In this document: one piece after another, positions 15,895-23,728 of the stretch | Layout: each line of letters starts with the position of its first letter | Position numbering within the stretch: position 1 is the stretch's first letter | NCBI GenBank assembly: GCA_965198285.1 | Contig: OZ240251.1 | Span: forward strand, 1,984,001 to 2,048,000 | From: UBA11872 sp965198285 | GTDB lineage: Bacteria; Chloroflexota; UBA11872 | Length of the DNA stretch: 64,000 nt | Direction of reading: 5' to 3' | Notes under the pieces: model-generated | Told to the model about the DNA's origin: nothing | Database searches by the model: none | Seen by the model: the letters and a program-made list of their open reading frames with translations, nothing else | Translations under genes and position numbers: made by a program

Positions 15895-17589
15895 CTAAAC
15901 GAACGTGAATTTCCTGACCCATCTCTGATGAGCTCTGATCTCACTCTGGTGGTTGTCAAACCAGTTGTCCATGATGGTGTTTGTTCGGTCGAGCCACTGG
16001 TCAACCCCCTCTTCGCCGTTCAGAACGGTAGGGAAGTTGCGCCACAGGCGAAGCTGCTCCTCATAGCCCTTGATCGACTCTTGCATGGCGCGCGTCTGTG
16101 GCAGGTTCCACCCCTCCTTGTACCACACATAGTTCTCGGGCGGCGCAGCAAGCAACTCCGGCATATCGAAAACCTTCTTCAGCACCGGCGCGCTGCCACG
16201 ATCGACCGTAAACCGTGTCTGCACCTCGATTCCGGACCAGAACATCAGCATATCGGCTGTTTGCTCGACGACGCCGTGCACCTCGGCCGCGGAGGTAACC
16301 AAATGGGGCTGGGTAAAAAGGGTGACGGGAGACTCGAAGTTCGGCCCTTCGCCCAGCGGACCCAAGGAAAACCTGAAGCGGCCGGCTATTCGGTTAACGT
16401 ACCTGCCATCAGTGCCCCAACCCGTGGCTTGGAGCGTATTGCCGGCGGAGAACGCATCACCGAACTCACCAGCAATTTCGCGCCCTCTATTCTGCTCGAA
16501 TGCCACCTTATGCTTGTGAACCAGATCAGCGAAGTAGCGAACACCCTTGTCGCCGCCGTCTTGCACCACTCGAAGCGTGGTGTTGTCCTTGTCGCGCCAG
16601 TAGGCCATAGGGTCGTCGTGAAAGGCGAAACACCAGCCGCCCCAGTAGGCCTGATTGTTCATGAATGCCGTATTGAGGCCCCAAGTTCCCTTGTCAACAT
16701 CCGTAGCCTTGGTCATCGCGTCCAGGTACTCTTGTTCCAGGCCCCACCTTCCCTTGGTGGGCCACTCGATGCCGTTCTCTTCCATCATGTTGAGGTTGTA
16801 GTAGATGCCGTGCACGTTGCCTTGATACGGCAGTCCATAAAGGGGTGCTGAATCGAGCGGCCGGTTCTGGTTGATCGGCAGTTCGTCCTCGGCGACCGTG
16901 GCGAAGGTGTCGGGATCGAACCACCAGGCCTCAGGGTCCCAGTCCGGATGCCGCCTGAGCGGATCATTCATCAACGTGAACGCGCCCGATTCGACGAAGT
17001 GGTGCAGAAAGTGCCCATGCATGAGAGCGATATCCTCTTGGGTTCCGGCGGCCATGCGGATCCCATAGGTGCCGTACATATCGCCCGGATTGGGGCGGAA
17101 GTTCACATTAATATCAGGCCGGAGCTGCGCAAAGCGATCCAGCGCCCACTTCATCTGTGCCCCGCGAACCCCGGAGACGTGATCGTGTCCGAACCGAATG
17201 CGGACGGGCGGGCGCTGCGGCTGCACTTCAACTTCGACGATCCTCTCCACGATCTTCTCGACCGGCACCTCTTTCACCACGGTCTGCGTGACGATTTTCT
17301 CGACCGGCACCTCTTTCACCACGGTCTGCATGACGATTTTCTCGACCGGCACCTCTTTTGTCTCAGTGCGGATGACGACCTTCTCGACGGGGACTTCCTT
17401 GACCTCGGTCTTGGTCACCACGGTCTCAACCGGGACTTCCTTCACCACAACCCGCTCGACTGGGACTTCCTTCGTGATGATCTGTGGCGCGGTCTCGCCG
17501 CAGGCCGCCAGCACCGCCACGCCCGTCAATCCCAGCGCCGCACCGCCAGTTGCGCGCAAAACCTGCCGTCGTGTCATCGTCGGACGCAT
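15895..17589 (-). CDS. Extracellular substrate-binding lipoprotein (ABC sugar type), protein 1
   Basis: ATG 17589 follows GGGAGGT at good spacing, so I prefer it to the open-frame start at 17616. The N-terminus (MTRRQVLRATGGAALGLTGV) carries a Tat signal with lipobox LAAC. About 100 residues of repeated units such as KEVPVEKIVMQT and KEVPVEKVVIRT follow, forming an extended charged stalk. The binding domain starts near RIRFGHDHVSGVRGAQMKWA, with RFAQLRPDINVNFRPNPGD, typical of family-1 solute-binding proteins for sugars. No ABC permease or ATPase gene accompanies it in this window, so it depends on components elsewhere or is stranded. It heads the minus-strand lipoprotein/GHL10-like set. Confidence 0.85.
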   Translation of the reverse strand: MRPTMTRRQVLRATGGAALGLTGVAVLAACGETAPQIITKEVPVERVVVKEVPVETVVTKTEVKEVPVEKVVIRTETKEVPVEKIVMQTVVKEVPVEKIVTQTVVKEVPVEKIVERIVEVEVQPQRPPVRIRFGHDHVSGVRGAQMKWALDRFAQLRPDINVNFRPNPGDMYGTYGIRMAAGTQEDIALMHGHFLHHFVESGAFTLMNDPLRRHPDWDPEAWWFDPDTFATVAEDELPINQNRPLDSAPLYGLPYQGNVHGIYYNLNMMEENGIEWPTKGRWGLEQEYLDAMTKATDVDKGTWGLNTAFMNNQAYWGGWCFAFHDDPMAYWRDKDNTTLRVVQDGGDKGVRYFADLVHKHKVAFEQNRGREIAGEFGDAFSAGNTLQATGWGTDGRYVNRIAGRFRFSLGPLGEGPNFESPVTLFTQPHLVTSAAEVHGVVEQTADMLMFWSGIEVQTRFTVDRGSAPVLKKVFDMPELLAAPPENYVWYKEGWNLPQTRAMQESIKGYEEQLRLWRNFPTVLNGEEGVDQWLDRTNTIMDNWFDNHQSEIRAHQRWVRKFTFV

Positions 17590-17772
17590 ATGGACCTCCC
17601 AAGGCACTCGTCCCAACCTCGCAGCGCAGTCAGCGGCGTGTTACAGCGCAGGCTGGAATTTCGGAACCTGAATATACGGCGGCGAGAAATTTGGGTCAAA
17701 TGGTCGATCAGCCTCAGAAGGATTGTTACCGAGTGGGAAGGTGGTGCCTCATAAAGCCGGTTACCGCAATTG

Positions 17773-18954
17773 GAGACCTTTGCAAAACCTTGGCGTGAGG
17801 TGGATCGTGGAGACCATCTCCCCCGCCGCCGAGGGTCGTAGCTATGCACCGGTCCACCCATGCGCCAGAACTCATCGACGCGTGGCTGCCGCCGCGGGTG
17901 GGCCGCAACGGCCGGCTGGAGCGGCTGACGCAGCTGATTGACTGGGCCCCGCGGGAGGCGCTGGTGGCCGACCTGCACGCCGCGCCGGTGGGCCGGCCGA
18001 GTTATCCGCCGCTGCTGATGGTGAAGGTGTTGCTGCTCCAGCAGTGGTACCAGGCGTCGGACCCCGCGATGGAAGAGGCGTTGTGGGAGCGCCTGTCGTT
18101 CCGGCGCTTCGTGGGCCTGGGGCTGCAGGACGACGCACCGGATCACTCGACGATCAGCCGCTTCCGCACGCGGCTGACGACGGCGGGCCGGGCCGCGCGG
18201 CTGTTCGCGGCGGTGGAGCAGCAACTGGCCGCGCGCGGGCTGCTGGTCAAGCAGGGCACGCGGCTGGACGCGACGGTGGTGGCCGCGCAGGTGCGCCGCC
18301 CGCGGGGAGGCGGCGCAGGCGCGGGCAGCCCCAGGGACCCGGACGCGGCCTGGGCCCGCCGGGGCCCGCAGGCGCGCTTCGGCTACAAGCTGCACCTGGG
18401 GGTGGACGCCGACTCCGAACTGGTCCGGCGCGCGGTGCTGACCCCGGCGAACGTAAACGAGACCACGGTGGCGGACGGGCTGATCGCGGGGGACGAGGGG
18501 GCGGTGTATGGGGCTGCGGCCTATGGCACGCACGCGCGCAGCGCCCGGCTGCGGGCGCGGGGGATCCGGGATCGGCTGATGCGGCGGCCCAGCAAACATC
18601 ACCCCCGGCTGAGCCCGGCGGCGCGCCGCCGCCACGCGCAGATCGAACGGGTGCGGCGGCCGGTGGAGCACGTGTTTGGCACGTTGAAACGCTCCTATGG
18701 CTACCAGCGGGTGCGCTACCGCGGCCTGGCCCGCAATACGACCGAGATGTGGTTCAAGCTGCTGGCCTACAACCTGCGGCGGGCGGACCGCTTGCTGGCC
18801 GGTGCCCCGGCCTCGCCCGAGGCGCACTGCGCCCTCGCCCAGGCGCGCAGGCCTGCGGGCAGGCCCCGGCGGGCGACGACTTGCGTTCCCCCATCCCGTC
18901 GCGGGTCGTGAGGCGCCCTTCGGCCCTGCTCAGGACGCATTATTCAAAGGTCTC
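17773..18954 (+). mobile_element. IS5-like insertion sequence, copy B (intact)
   Basis: The 1182-bp element carries the same terminal inverted repeats as copies A and C. Its transposase frame is uninterrupted. The left flank (CAATTG) and right flank (CCACGT) share no duplication. The right junction cuts directly into an M19 dipeptidase gene whose other half is absent on the left side, so an adjacent deletion or rearrangement followed insertion. Confidence 0.9.
17844..18911 (+). CDS. IS5-family transposase, intact
   Basis: The 355-residue DDE transposase has the N-terminal IS5 module (YPPLLMVKVLLLQQWYQASD), the signature GLQDDAPDHSTISRFRTRL, and the catalytic residues in LDATVVAAQVRRP (first Asp), GVDADSELVRRAVLTPANVN (second Asp) and RRPVEHVFGTLKRSYGYQRV (Glu). 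Position 18524 reads TAT, where copies A and C have TAA. It is the only copy here able to make full-length enzyme and could mobilise the other two in trans. The last about 30 residues extend past the end of the A and C frames. Confidence 0.9.
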   Translation: MHRSTHAPELIDAWLPPRVGRNGRLERLTQLIDWAPREALVADLHAAPVGRPSYPPLLMVKVLLLQQWYQASDPAMEEALWERLSFRRFVGLGLQDDAPDHSTISRFRTRLTTAGRAARLFAAVEQQLAARGLLVKQGTRLDATVVAAQVRRPRGGGAGAGSPRDPDAAWARRGPQARFGYKLHLGVDADSELVRRAVLTPANVNETTVADGLIAGDEGAVYGAAAYGTHARSARLRARGIRDRLMRRPSKHHPRLSPAARRRHAQIERVRRPVEHVFGTLKRSYGYQRVRYRGLARNTTEMWFKLLAYNLRRADRLLAGAPASPEAHCALAQARRPAGRPRRATTCVPPSRRGS

Positions 18955-19469
18955 CCACGTGGGAGAGGTCGATCAGGATGCCGAGCTGGTTCATCTCGCG
19001 GATCGCGGCGAGACCGATGCGGCTCAAGCCCTCATCGGTGCGCTCCCAGCAGCCGTCCCCGAACAGATTCCGCTCGTTGTAGGTGAGCTGCACGATCCGC
19101 ACGCCCAGTTCGTGGAAGAGGCGAAAGCGCCGCACGTCGTTCTCCACCGGCGTCGCGTTCTGCCAGCCCAGGATGATGCCCGTGCGCCCTTCGGCCTTGG
19201 CCGCGTGGATGTCGGCCACCCGGCGCACCGGTCGGATGTAGTCCGCGTAGTCGCTGAACCAGCGCAGCCAGCTGGTGGTGATGTCCAGGGTCTCCTGAAA
19301 GCCTTCCCAGATCGCCGTGGTCGCGTTGACGGCCCTCACGCCCCCGTCGCGCAGATCGCGGAAGATGCGCTCCTCGCCCCCAGTGGCTAGTGTCGAGACC
19401 ATCGATCACAACCGCCTCGTCGAACAGGCGGTGCCCTCCGGAACTCGGCGACGATCGCTCAGCCGTCAC
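18955..19469 (-). pseudogene. M19 membrane dipeptidase fragment, frameshifted and cut by IS copy B
   Basis: The N-terminal part reads RLFDEAVVIDGLDTSHW in one frame. After a run of five C on the plus strand (19377-19381) it continues in another frame with ERIFRDLRDGGVRAVNATTA, IILGWQNATPVEN, HELGVRIVQLTYNERNLFGD and LGILIDLSHVG. These are the usual segments of M19 (renal-type) dipeptidases, which are zinc enzymes. The reading ends at the IS boundary, losing the C-terminal half with several metal ligands. Confidence 0.8.
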
Positions 19470-19616
19470 AGCCGCGTCGCACGCGAGGCTGAGACCGACT
19501 CACTTTTCCGCACCGCCCCATGTACGTGGCCGGGCCGCACAAGCTACGCGAGCGCCCCGTGCCACCAGCCTGCGAACGCGATCATCGGAGCCGCTCCCAG
19601 CGGCGGGTTGGCTGAC

Positions 19617-19714
19617 TCAGCGCGTGCCCGCCGCGACCCGTTCCAGGTAGGCCTCAGCGCCTGCCGCAACCCACTGCGTCCATGGCGTCAGGAGGAAACG
19701 GGCGCCCAGATCCA
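19617..19714 (-). pseudogene. C-terminal gene fragment cut by the IS1-like remnant
   Basis: Read leftward from the IS1-like end, the sequence encodes YLDLGARFLLTPWTQWVAAG and AEAYLERVAAGTR followed by a stop. It looks coding and resembles the end of HpcH/HpaI-type aldolases, but this is only a weak pattern impression. No N-terminal part is present. The gap from here to 19470 shows nothing recognisable. Confidence 0.3.
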
Positions 19715-20348
19715 GGTAGTGCCCTACGTTGGAGTCGGAGACCATCGCGCCGGCCGACAAGATCGGCCAGTTCGGCTACGGCGACGTGTGGACCTTCACG
19801 GCTATCGACGCGGACACCAAGCTCTGCGTGTCGTGGATGGTGGGCGACCGAACGTCAGAATCGGCGCTCACGTTCCTGACCGACATCGCCAACCGCGTAC
19901 CCGACCGTTTCCAGCTCACGACGGACGGCGCGTCGATCTATCAGAACACGTACGTGGACGCCTTCGGGCCGATTGTGGACTACGCGCAGCTGCAGAAGCT
20001 CTACGCGGCCACGGTCGATCAGACCGGGCGCTACAGCCCGGCAGCTTGCATCGGGACCAAGACGGCTGTCATCACCGGCACGCCGAACCCCGACCACATA
20101 TCCACCAGCTACGTAGAGCGCGCCAACCTGACGATGCGAATGAGCATGCGCCGGTTCACGCGCCTCACCAACGGCTTCTCAAAGAAGGCCGAGAATCACG
20201 CGCATGCCGTGGCAATCCACTTCATGTACTACAACTTCGGGCGTTACCACCAAACGCTGCGTTCGACGCCTGCGATGCGGGCCGGAGTGACCGATCACCG
20301 ATGGTCCCTAGAGGAAATCGTTGCGCTGGCAAACTGAGACACTACCCG
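19715..20348 (+). mobile_element. Internally deleted IS1-like element
   Basis: GGTAGTG at 19715 and CACTACC ending at 20348 form short inverted ends around a partial transposase gene. The length of 634 bp is shorter than typical IS1 elements. The flanking gene fragments on the two sides are unrelated, so a rearrangement occurred at or around this element. Confidence 0.6.
19729..20337 (+). pseudogene. IS1-like transposase lacking its N-terminal part
   Basis: The surviving 200 residues read GYGDVWTFTAIDADTKLCVS, then HISTSYVERANLTMRMSMRR, FTRLTNGFSKKAENHAHAVA, IHFMYYNFGRYHQTLRSTPA and GVTDHRWSLEEIV. These are the central and C-terminal parts of IS1-family transposases. The N-terminal DNA-binding region and probably the first catalytic Asp are absent, so it cannot be active. 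Confidence 0.85.
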
Positions 20349-20630
20349 CGGCTCCGGCATTGCCACGGTATCGATCGATTCGCCATTTACGACCTACTCG
20401 ATTTGCAGGTTGGTACCAGCGGGCACATTGAAGGCGCGAAACACGCCGAAGAGCGTGGTGGTGCCCACCGGAAACTGGAAAGCCGGATTGCGCGGACGCA
20501 GCTGGTCGTCGAGTTCCGTCGCGAACGCCAGCCGGGTCGCCACCAGCGTGTCGGAATCGACCCTGAAATCGACGGGTCCAACCTGGTTCTGCCCGGCGAG
20601 GATGCCGAGGTTCCACGCGCCGCCGGCCAG
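20349..20630 (-). pseudogene. Fragment of a secreted domain with a premature stop
   Basis: On the minus strand the sequence reads GQNQVGPVDFRVDSDTLVAT, RLAFATELDDQLRP and FPVGTTTLFGVFRAFNVPAG, then NLQIE, TAG (Trp in the expected motif), and VVNGESIDTVAMPEP. The pattern (V/F)P.GTT..(F/Y)..F....PAG...... W...G resembles a domain seen in secreted Chloroflexota proteins. It stops at the IS1-like end and has no start, so it is a remnant. It converges with the plus-strand PKD gene. Confidence 0.4.
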
Positions 20631-20642
20631 GCCTCCGCCGCC

Positions 20643-21669
20643 TTGGTCGTCCGCATCGTCGAAGGCCTCAGCGTCGAACTCGCCAGTCCGGCAGGGACAA
20701 CGGTGAAGGCGGGAACACAGGTGCAGCTCGTTGCCGAAGTGTCGGGCGCCGCCGCGGATGCCCAGCTCAGGTACGTGTGGGGCCTGCCCGATGGTGACGT
20801 CGAAACCGATATACCAACGCTGGACGTGACCCTCGCCGAGCCCGGAGTCGCGGCCTTCGGTGTGACGGTATTCGACGACCAGCATGGCGAGGAAGCCGAC
20901 GCCATCGTCGAGCTCCTCGTCCAAGAAGTGCCGCCTTTGATGCTGGCCATCACGGATGTTCCGGATGTCGTCCCGCAGGGGCGAAGTGGTCACGATACGG
21001 ATCTCGATTGCCGGAGGGCTGGTCGAGGGCGCCGACGGCGAGATCTTCCCCTATGAGCTCACGGTCGATTACGGCGATGGCTTGACGCAGGAATTCGTCG
21101 TCACCGAGCCCGACCTGCAGATTGAGCACACCTATGCTGACGCCGACACGTACACGCTGACCGTCGTGGCCACGTCGCCCGATGGTCAGCGCGCGACGGT
21201 CTCCGCCGAGTTCGGCGTGCGTGGAGCGTTCACCGTCGTCATGGTGCGCCCTCTGCGCGAGGAATTCGTCGTTCTGGCGAACGAGGTCGTCATTGAGGTC
21301 GAAGGCCGCACCGCGCGCGTGGTCGCGTTCAGCTATCAAACCGAATGGGCTGGCTACGAGGGATTCACGATAGATTCCGCGGGGAATACGCAGACGTTCA
21401 GCGTCGAATGCGTCAACCACACCACGGTTGAGCACCAGGGGGATGATCTGGTCGATGACCCGGAGGCCGGCACCATCACCGGCACGATCAATCTTCTGTG
21501 GACGCGGCTCGATGTCGGCAACGAGTGTCCCTTCGGCGGCATCGATGACGTGCAAACCCGAACCGCCGACGTCGACATAACGATCGTCGACGGCCAGGGC
21601 AGCGGCCGGTTCCTGAGCGAGGAGGCTCTGCCGAGATTCACGTTCGTTCTGGAACCCAAGACGAATTGA
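20643..21669 (+). pseudogene. PKD-like secreted protein fragment, frameshifted
   Basis: The first frame reads VRIVEGLSVELASPAGTTVK, VQLVAEVSG, LRYVWGLPDGDVETDIPTLD and VFDDQHGEEADAIVELLV, a PKD-type Ig-like domain. At GGGG 20978-20981 the coding sense shifts to the frame beginning GEVVTIRISIAGGLVEGADG, with another PKD-like segment (YADADTYTLTVVATSPDGQR), and ends ALPRFTFVLEPKTN. A one-base change in the G-run would join them. No signal peptide remains. PKD domains occur in surface adhesins and glycan-binding proteins. Confidence 0.6.
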
Positions 21670-21779
21670 CCGTCCGGCCCGCAACCAGGCCCGGTCGATG
21701 CTCAGACGGCGCGTGGGGTCGAGGCCGGCGCCAGGCGGGCGTGTCCCGAACCTGGATTGGCGCCCAAGAGGATGCCGTT

Positions 21780-21824
21780 TGGTGGCGAGAGCCAGAATCG
21801 AACTGGCGACACATGGATTTTCAG
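21780..21824 (-). other. 3' fragment of a tRNA-Phe gene, attachment-site-like
   Basis: On the minus strand the bases read CTGAAAATCCATGTGTCGCC, then AGTTCGATTCTGGCTCTCGCC and ACCA. This is the anticodon loop (GAA), 3' anticodon strand, variable region, T-arm, 3' acceptor strand and CCA of a phenylalanine tRNA. The 5' side does not form the matching anticodon stem, D-arm or acceptor strand, so it is not a complete tRNA. Such 3' fragments are typically left at the end of elements integrated into a tRNA gene. No integrase is visible in this window. Confidence 0.7.
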
Positions 21825-21935
21825 TTAGCCCAGCCGGAGCGCTGTGCCGTCTTGAAGTAGACCCCGAGCGAAACGCGTTCAGTTATCGGGTGAAATAAAC
21901 GGGGCGGATCGGACCCCGGCGAGGTTCTGACCGCC

Positions 21936-22377
21936 GTGTATCGTCACTACGATGCGCGTCCGCTTTCCGGAGTGACCTGGGCTTCTGATCCGCGGTACGT
22001 GCCTAGCTCGCACACCGTTCGCGCCGAGGCGGTAATTGAGCGCGACGGCTCGATCCTGCTCATCAAGGTCGACGACGCCGGGTTCGTTCACTACAGCCTT
22101 CCTGGCGGCGGCGTCGAGGCCGGGGAGTCCGTCCGGGGGGCTTGTTCGCGAAGTCCGGGAAGAGACCGTATGTGAAGTGGCCATCGGAGACCTGTTCTTC
22201 GCGCACGCGTACACTCCGGAGCCGACCGCCGACATTGACGCCGACGCGTCGGCCCTCCTTCGCCGCCCTGGATCTCGTCGATGGCATGAAGGTCTTCACC
22301 CTCGCCTTCCCCGTCTCCAAAGACGTCAACAGCCCCGGTACAACCGATCGGAACTGGTCGAGGAAGTGGCGCACTAG
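21936..22377 (+). pseudogene. Nudix hydrolase, frameshifted twice
   Basis: The first frame carries AEAVIERDGSILLIKVDDAG and SLPGGGVEAGESV. After a run of six G (about 22134-22139) the Nudix box continues in a second frame as LVREVREETVCEVAIGDLFF. The end (LDLVDGMKVFTLAFPV) is in a third frame. Together these give GGVEAGE plus REVREE, matching the Nudix box GX5EX7REUXEEXGU except for its glycine. Nudix enzymes hydrolyse nucleoside-diphosphate derivatives. As written it is non-functional. Confidence 0.7.
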
Positions 22378-22476
22378 GCAAGGCGGCGCCGACGGGGTGG
22401 GACAGGCTCGACACGGGGCCCGCCGGCTTCGCACCCATGGCACGTCGCGTGGGGCGCTGGATCTGACCCTTGTCCG

Positions 22477-23655
22477 CTAGTGATCCGCGCCGATTCGGGC
22501 CAGTTCCCGTGGAAGCCACTCCGGATAGCGTAGTTCCATCGGCGCCGGATCCGGCTCACCCAAGCCGGCCTGCGTCCGCGCCTGCAGCAATGGATGTGCG
22601 CCCCGACCCATCGGAAATCGCACTCGGCGCTCGGTGAAATGCGATTCCCACGCCCCGAGCAGCATCTCCATCACGGCCAGGCCTTCTTCGCCGCTGTTCT
22701 CGTGCGGTCGATCTTGATCGAGCGCATGGACCGTCTCATCGGCCATCCACAAATCGCCTCCCGGCTCATCCAGGTAGTCCACCCCGTGCAGGATTCGGTC
22801 GGCGGGCGTAAGCTCCAGCAGTTCCCAGTTGACGTCCTCAACCCGCCAGTCGCGCCCGCGGCGCACCTGCATGTTCTGTTGGTTGTAGAGGCAGATGGCG
22901 CCGTCTTCGCCGTAGATCTTGATGTGGCCCCAGCCGCGGTTGGACTCGCTGCGCCGGTGAAACTCGGCAAATACGGTCCCGCCACCTTCGAAGTCATACA
23001 CCGCCGAGATGTTCTCGCCCGCAATCCACCCAAAGCCGTACGGTCCGGCGATCACGTCTTCCGGACCGGTGGGTTCGCCAGCGGTGGTGCAGATGGCCGA
23101 GACGCTGCGCGCCCGGCCAAGGAAAGCGCGCGTGCCATTCAGGCGGTGGGTCCCGATGTTCATGAGGTCATAACCGCCGTAGTAGCCCTTGCCCCGGAGC
23201 TTGATCGTCGTGATCGGTCCGATCTCACCGGCCTCGATCATGCGCGTGGCTACTCGAAAAGGTGGCGTACAGCGGAATTGATGGTGAACGGCGAGCAGCG
23301 TGCCGGTTCGAGCCGCCTCAGCCACCATGCGATCAGCATCGTCGAGACTGGTGGCCATCGGCTTTTCCACATCGATCGCGCGCGGCGGTCGGTGCGCCAA
23401 AACCCCCATCGTCAACGGTGCATGCAGATCGGTGCGTGTGGGAATGCTGACGATGTCGGGGTCCTCCCGGTCGAGCATCTCTCGGTAGTCACCATACGTC
23501 CGCTCCACTCCGAGTTCCTGTGAGGCGTGCGCCAGCCGTGCGGCGTCCATGTCACACAGCGCCACGAGGTCGATACGTGGATGCTGACGATAGGCGCGGC
23601 CGTGCTTGAGGCCACGAGGGCCAACACCGAGGATTGCCGCACGATACGTCGCCAT
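22477..23655 (-). CDS. Gfo/Idh/MocA family oxidoreductase 1
   Basis: The start at 23655 follows GGAGGTG at good spacing (ATYRAAILGVGPRGLKHGRA). The N-terminal Rossmann motif GVGPRG binds NAD(P), and the conserved AIDVEKPMATSLDDADRMV contains the EKP signature Lys. The C-terminal beta-sheet domain begins around EIGPITTIKLRGKGYYGGYD, with GTHRLNGTRAFLG supplying the usual His. At 392 residues it is normal length. These enzymes oxidise or reduce sugars, inositols or sugar acids. Upstream on the same strand lies substrate-binding protein 2, so it probably acts on the imported substrate. Confidence 0.85.
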   Translation of the reverse strand: MATYRAAILGVGPRGLKHGRAYRQHPRIDLVALCDMDAARLAHASQELGVERTYGDYREMLDREDPDIVSIPTRTDLHAPLTMGVLAHRPPRAIDVEKPMATSLDDADRMVAEAARTGTLLAVHHQFRCTPPFRVATRMIEAGEIGPITTIKLRGKGYYGGYDLMNIGTHRLNGTRAFLGRARSVSAICTTAGEPTGPEDVIAGPYGFGWIAGENISAVYDFEGGGTVFAEFHRRSESNRGWGHIKIYGEDGAICLYNQQNMQVRRGRDWRVEDVNWELLELTPADRILHGVDYLDEPGGDLWMADETVHALDQDRPHENSGEEGLAVMEMLLGAWESHFTERRVRFPMGRGAHPLLQARTQAGLGEPDPAPMELRYPEWLPRELARIGADH

Positions 23656-23728
23656 TTCCACACCTCCAAGTCGCAACCTGGACCTACCAGCGGATTAGGT
23701 CGAGCCGTTGCGGACCGCTTGCCGCCGA

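Noticed and set aside
15751..16851. Plus-strand 366-codon frame opposite substrate-binding protein 1
   Set aside because: It lies antisense to a clear lipoprotein gene with Tat signal and ribosome site.
17247..17480. DNA repeat element in the binding-protein gene
   Set aside because: The repetition encodes KEVPVEK-type stalk units within a signal-bearing protein, so it is a coding repeat and not an independent element.
21780..21855. Complete tRNA gene
   Set aside because: The 3' half is tRNA-Phe-like, but the 5' side gives neither an acceptor strand complementary to TCTCGCC nor a D-arm nor a pairing anticodon strand.
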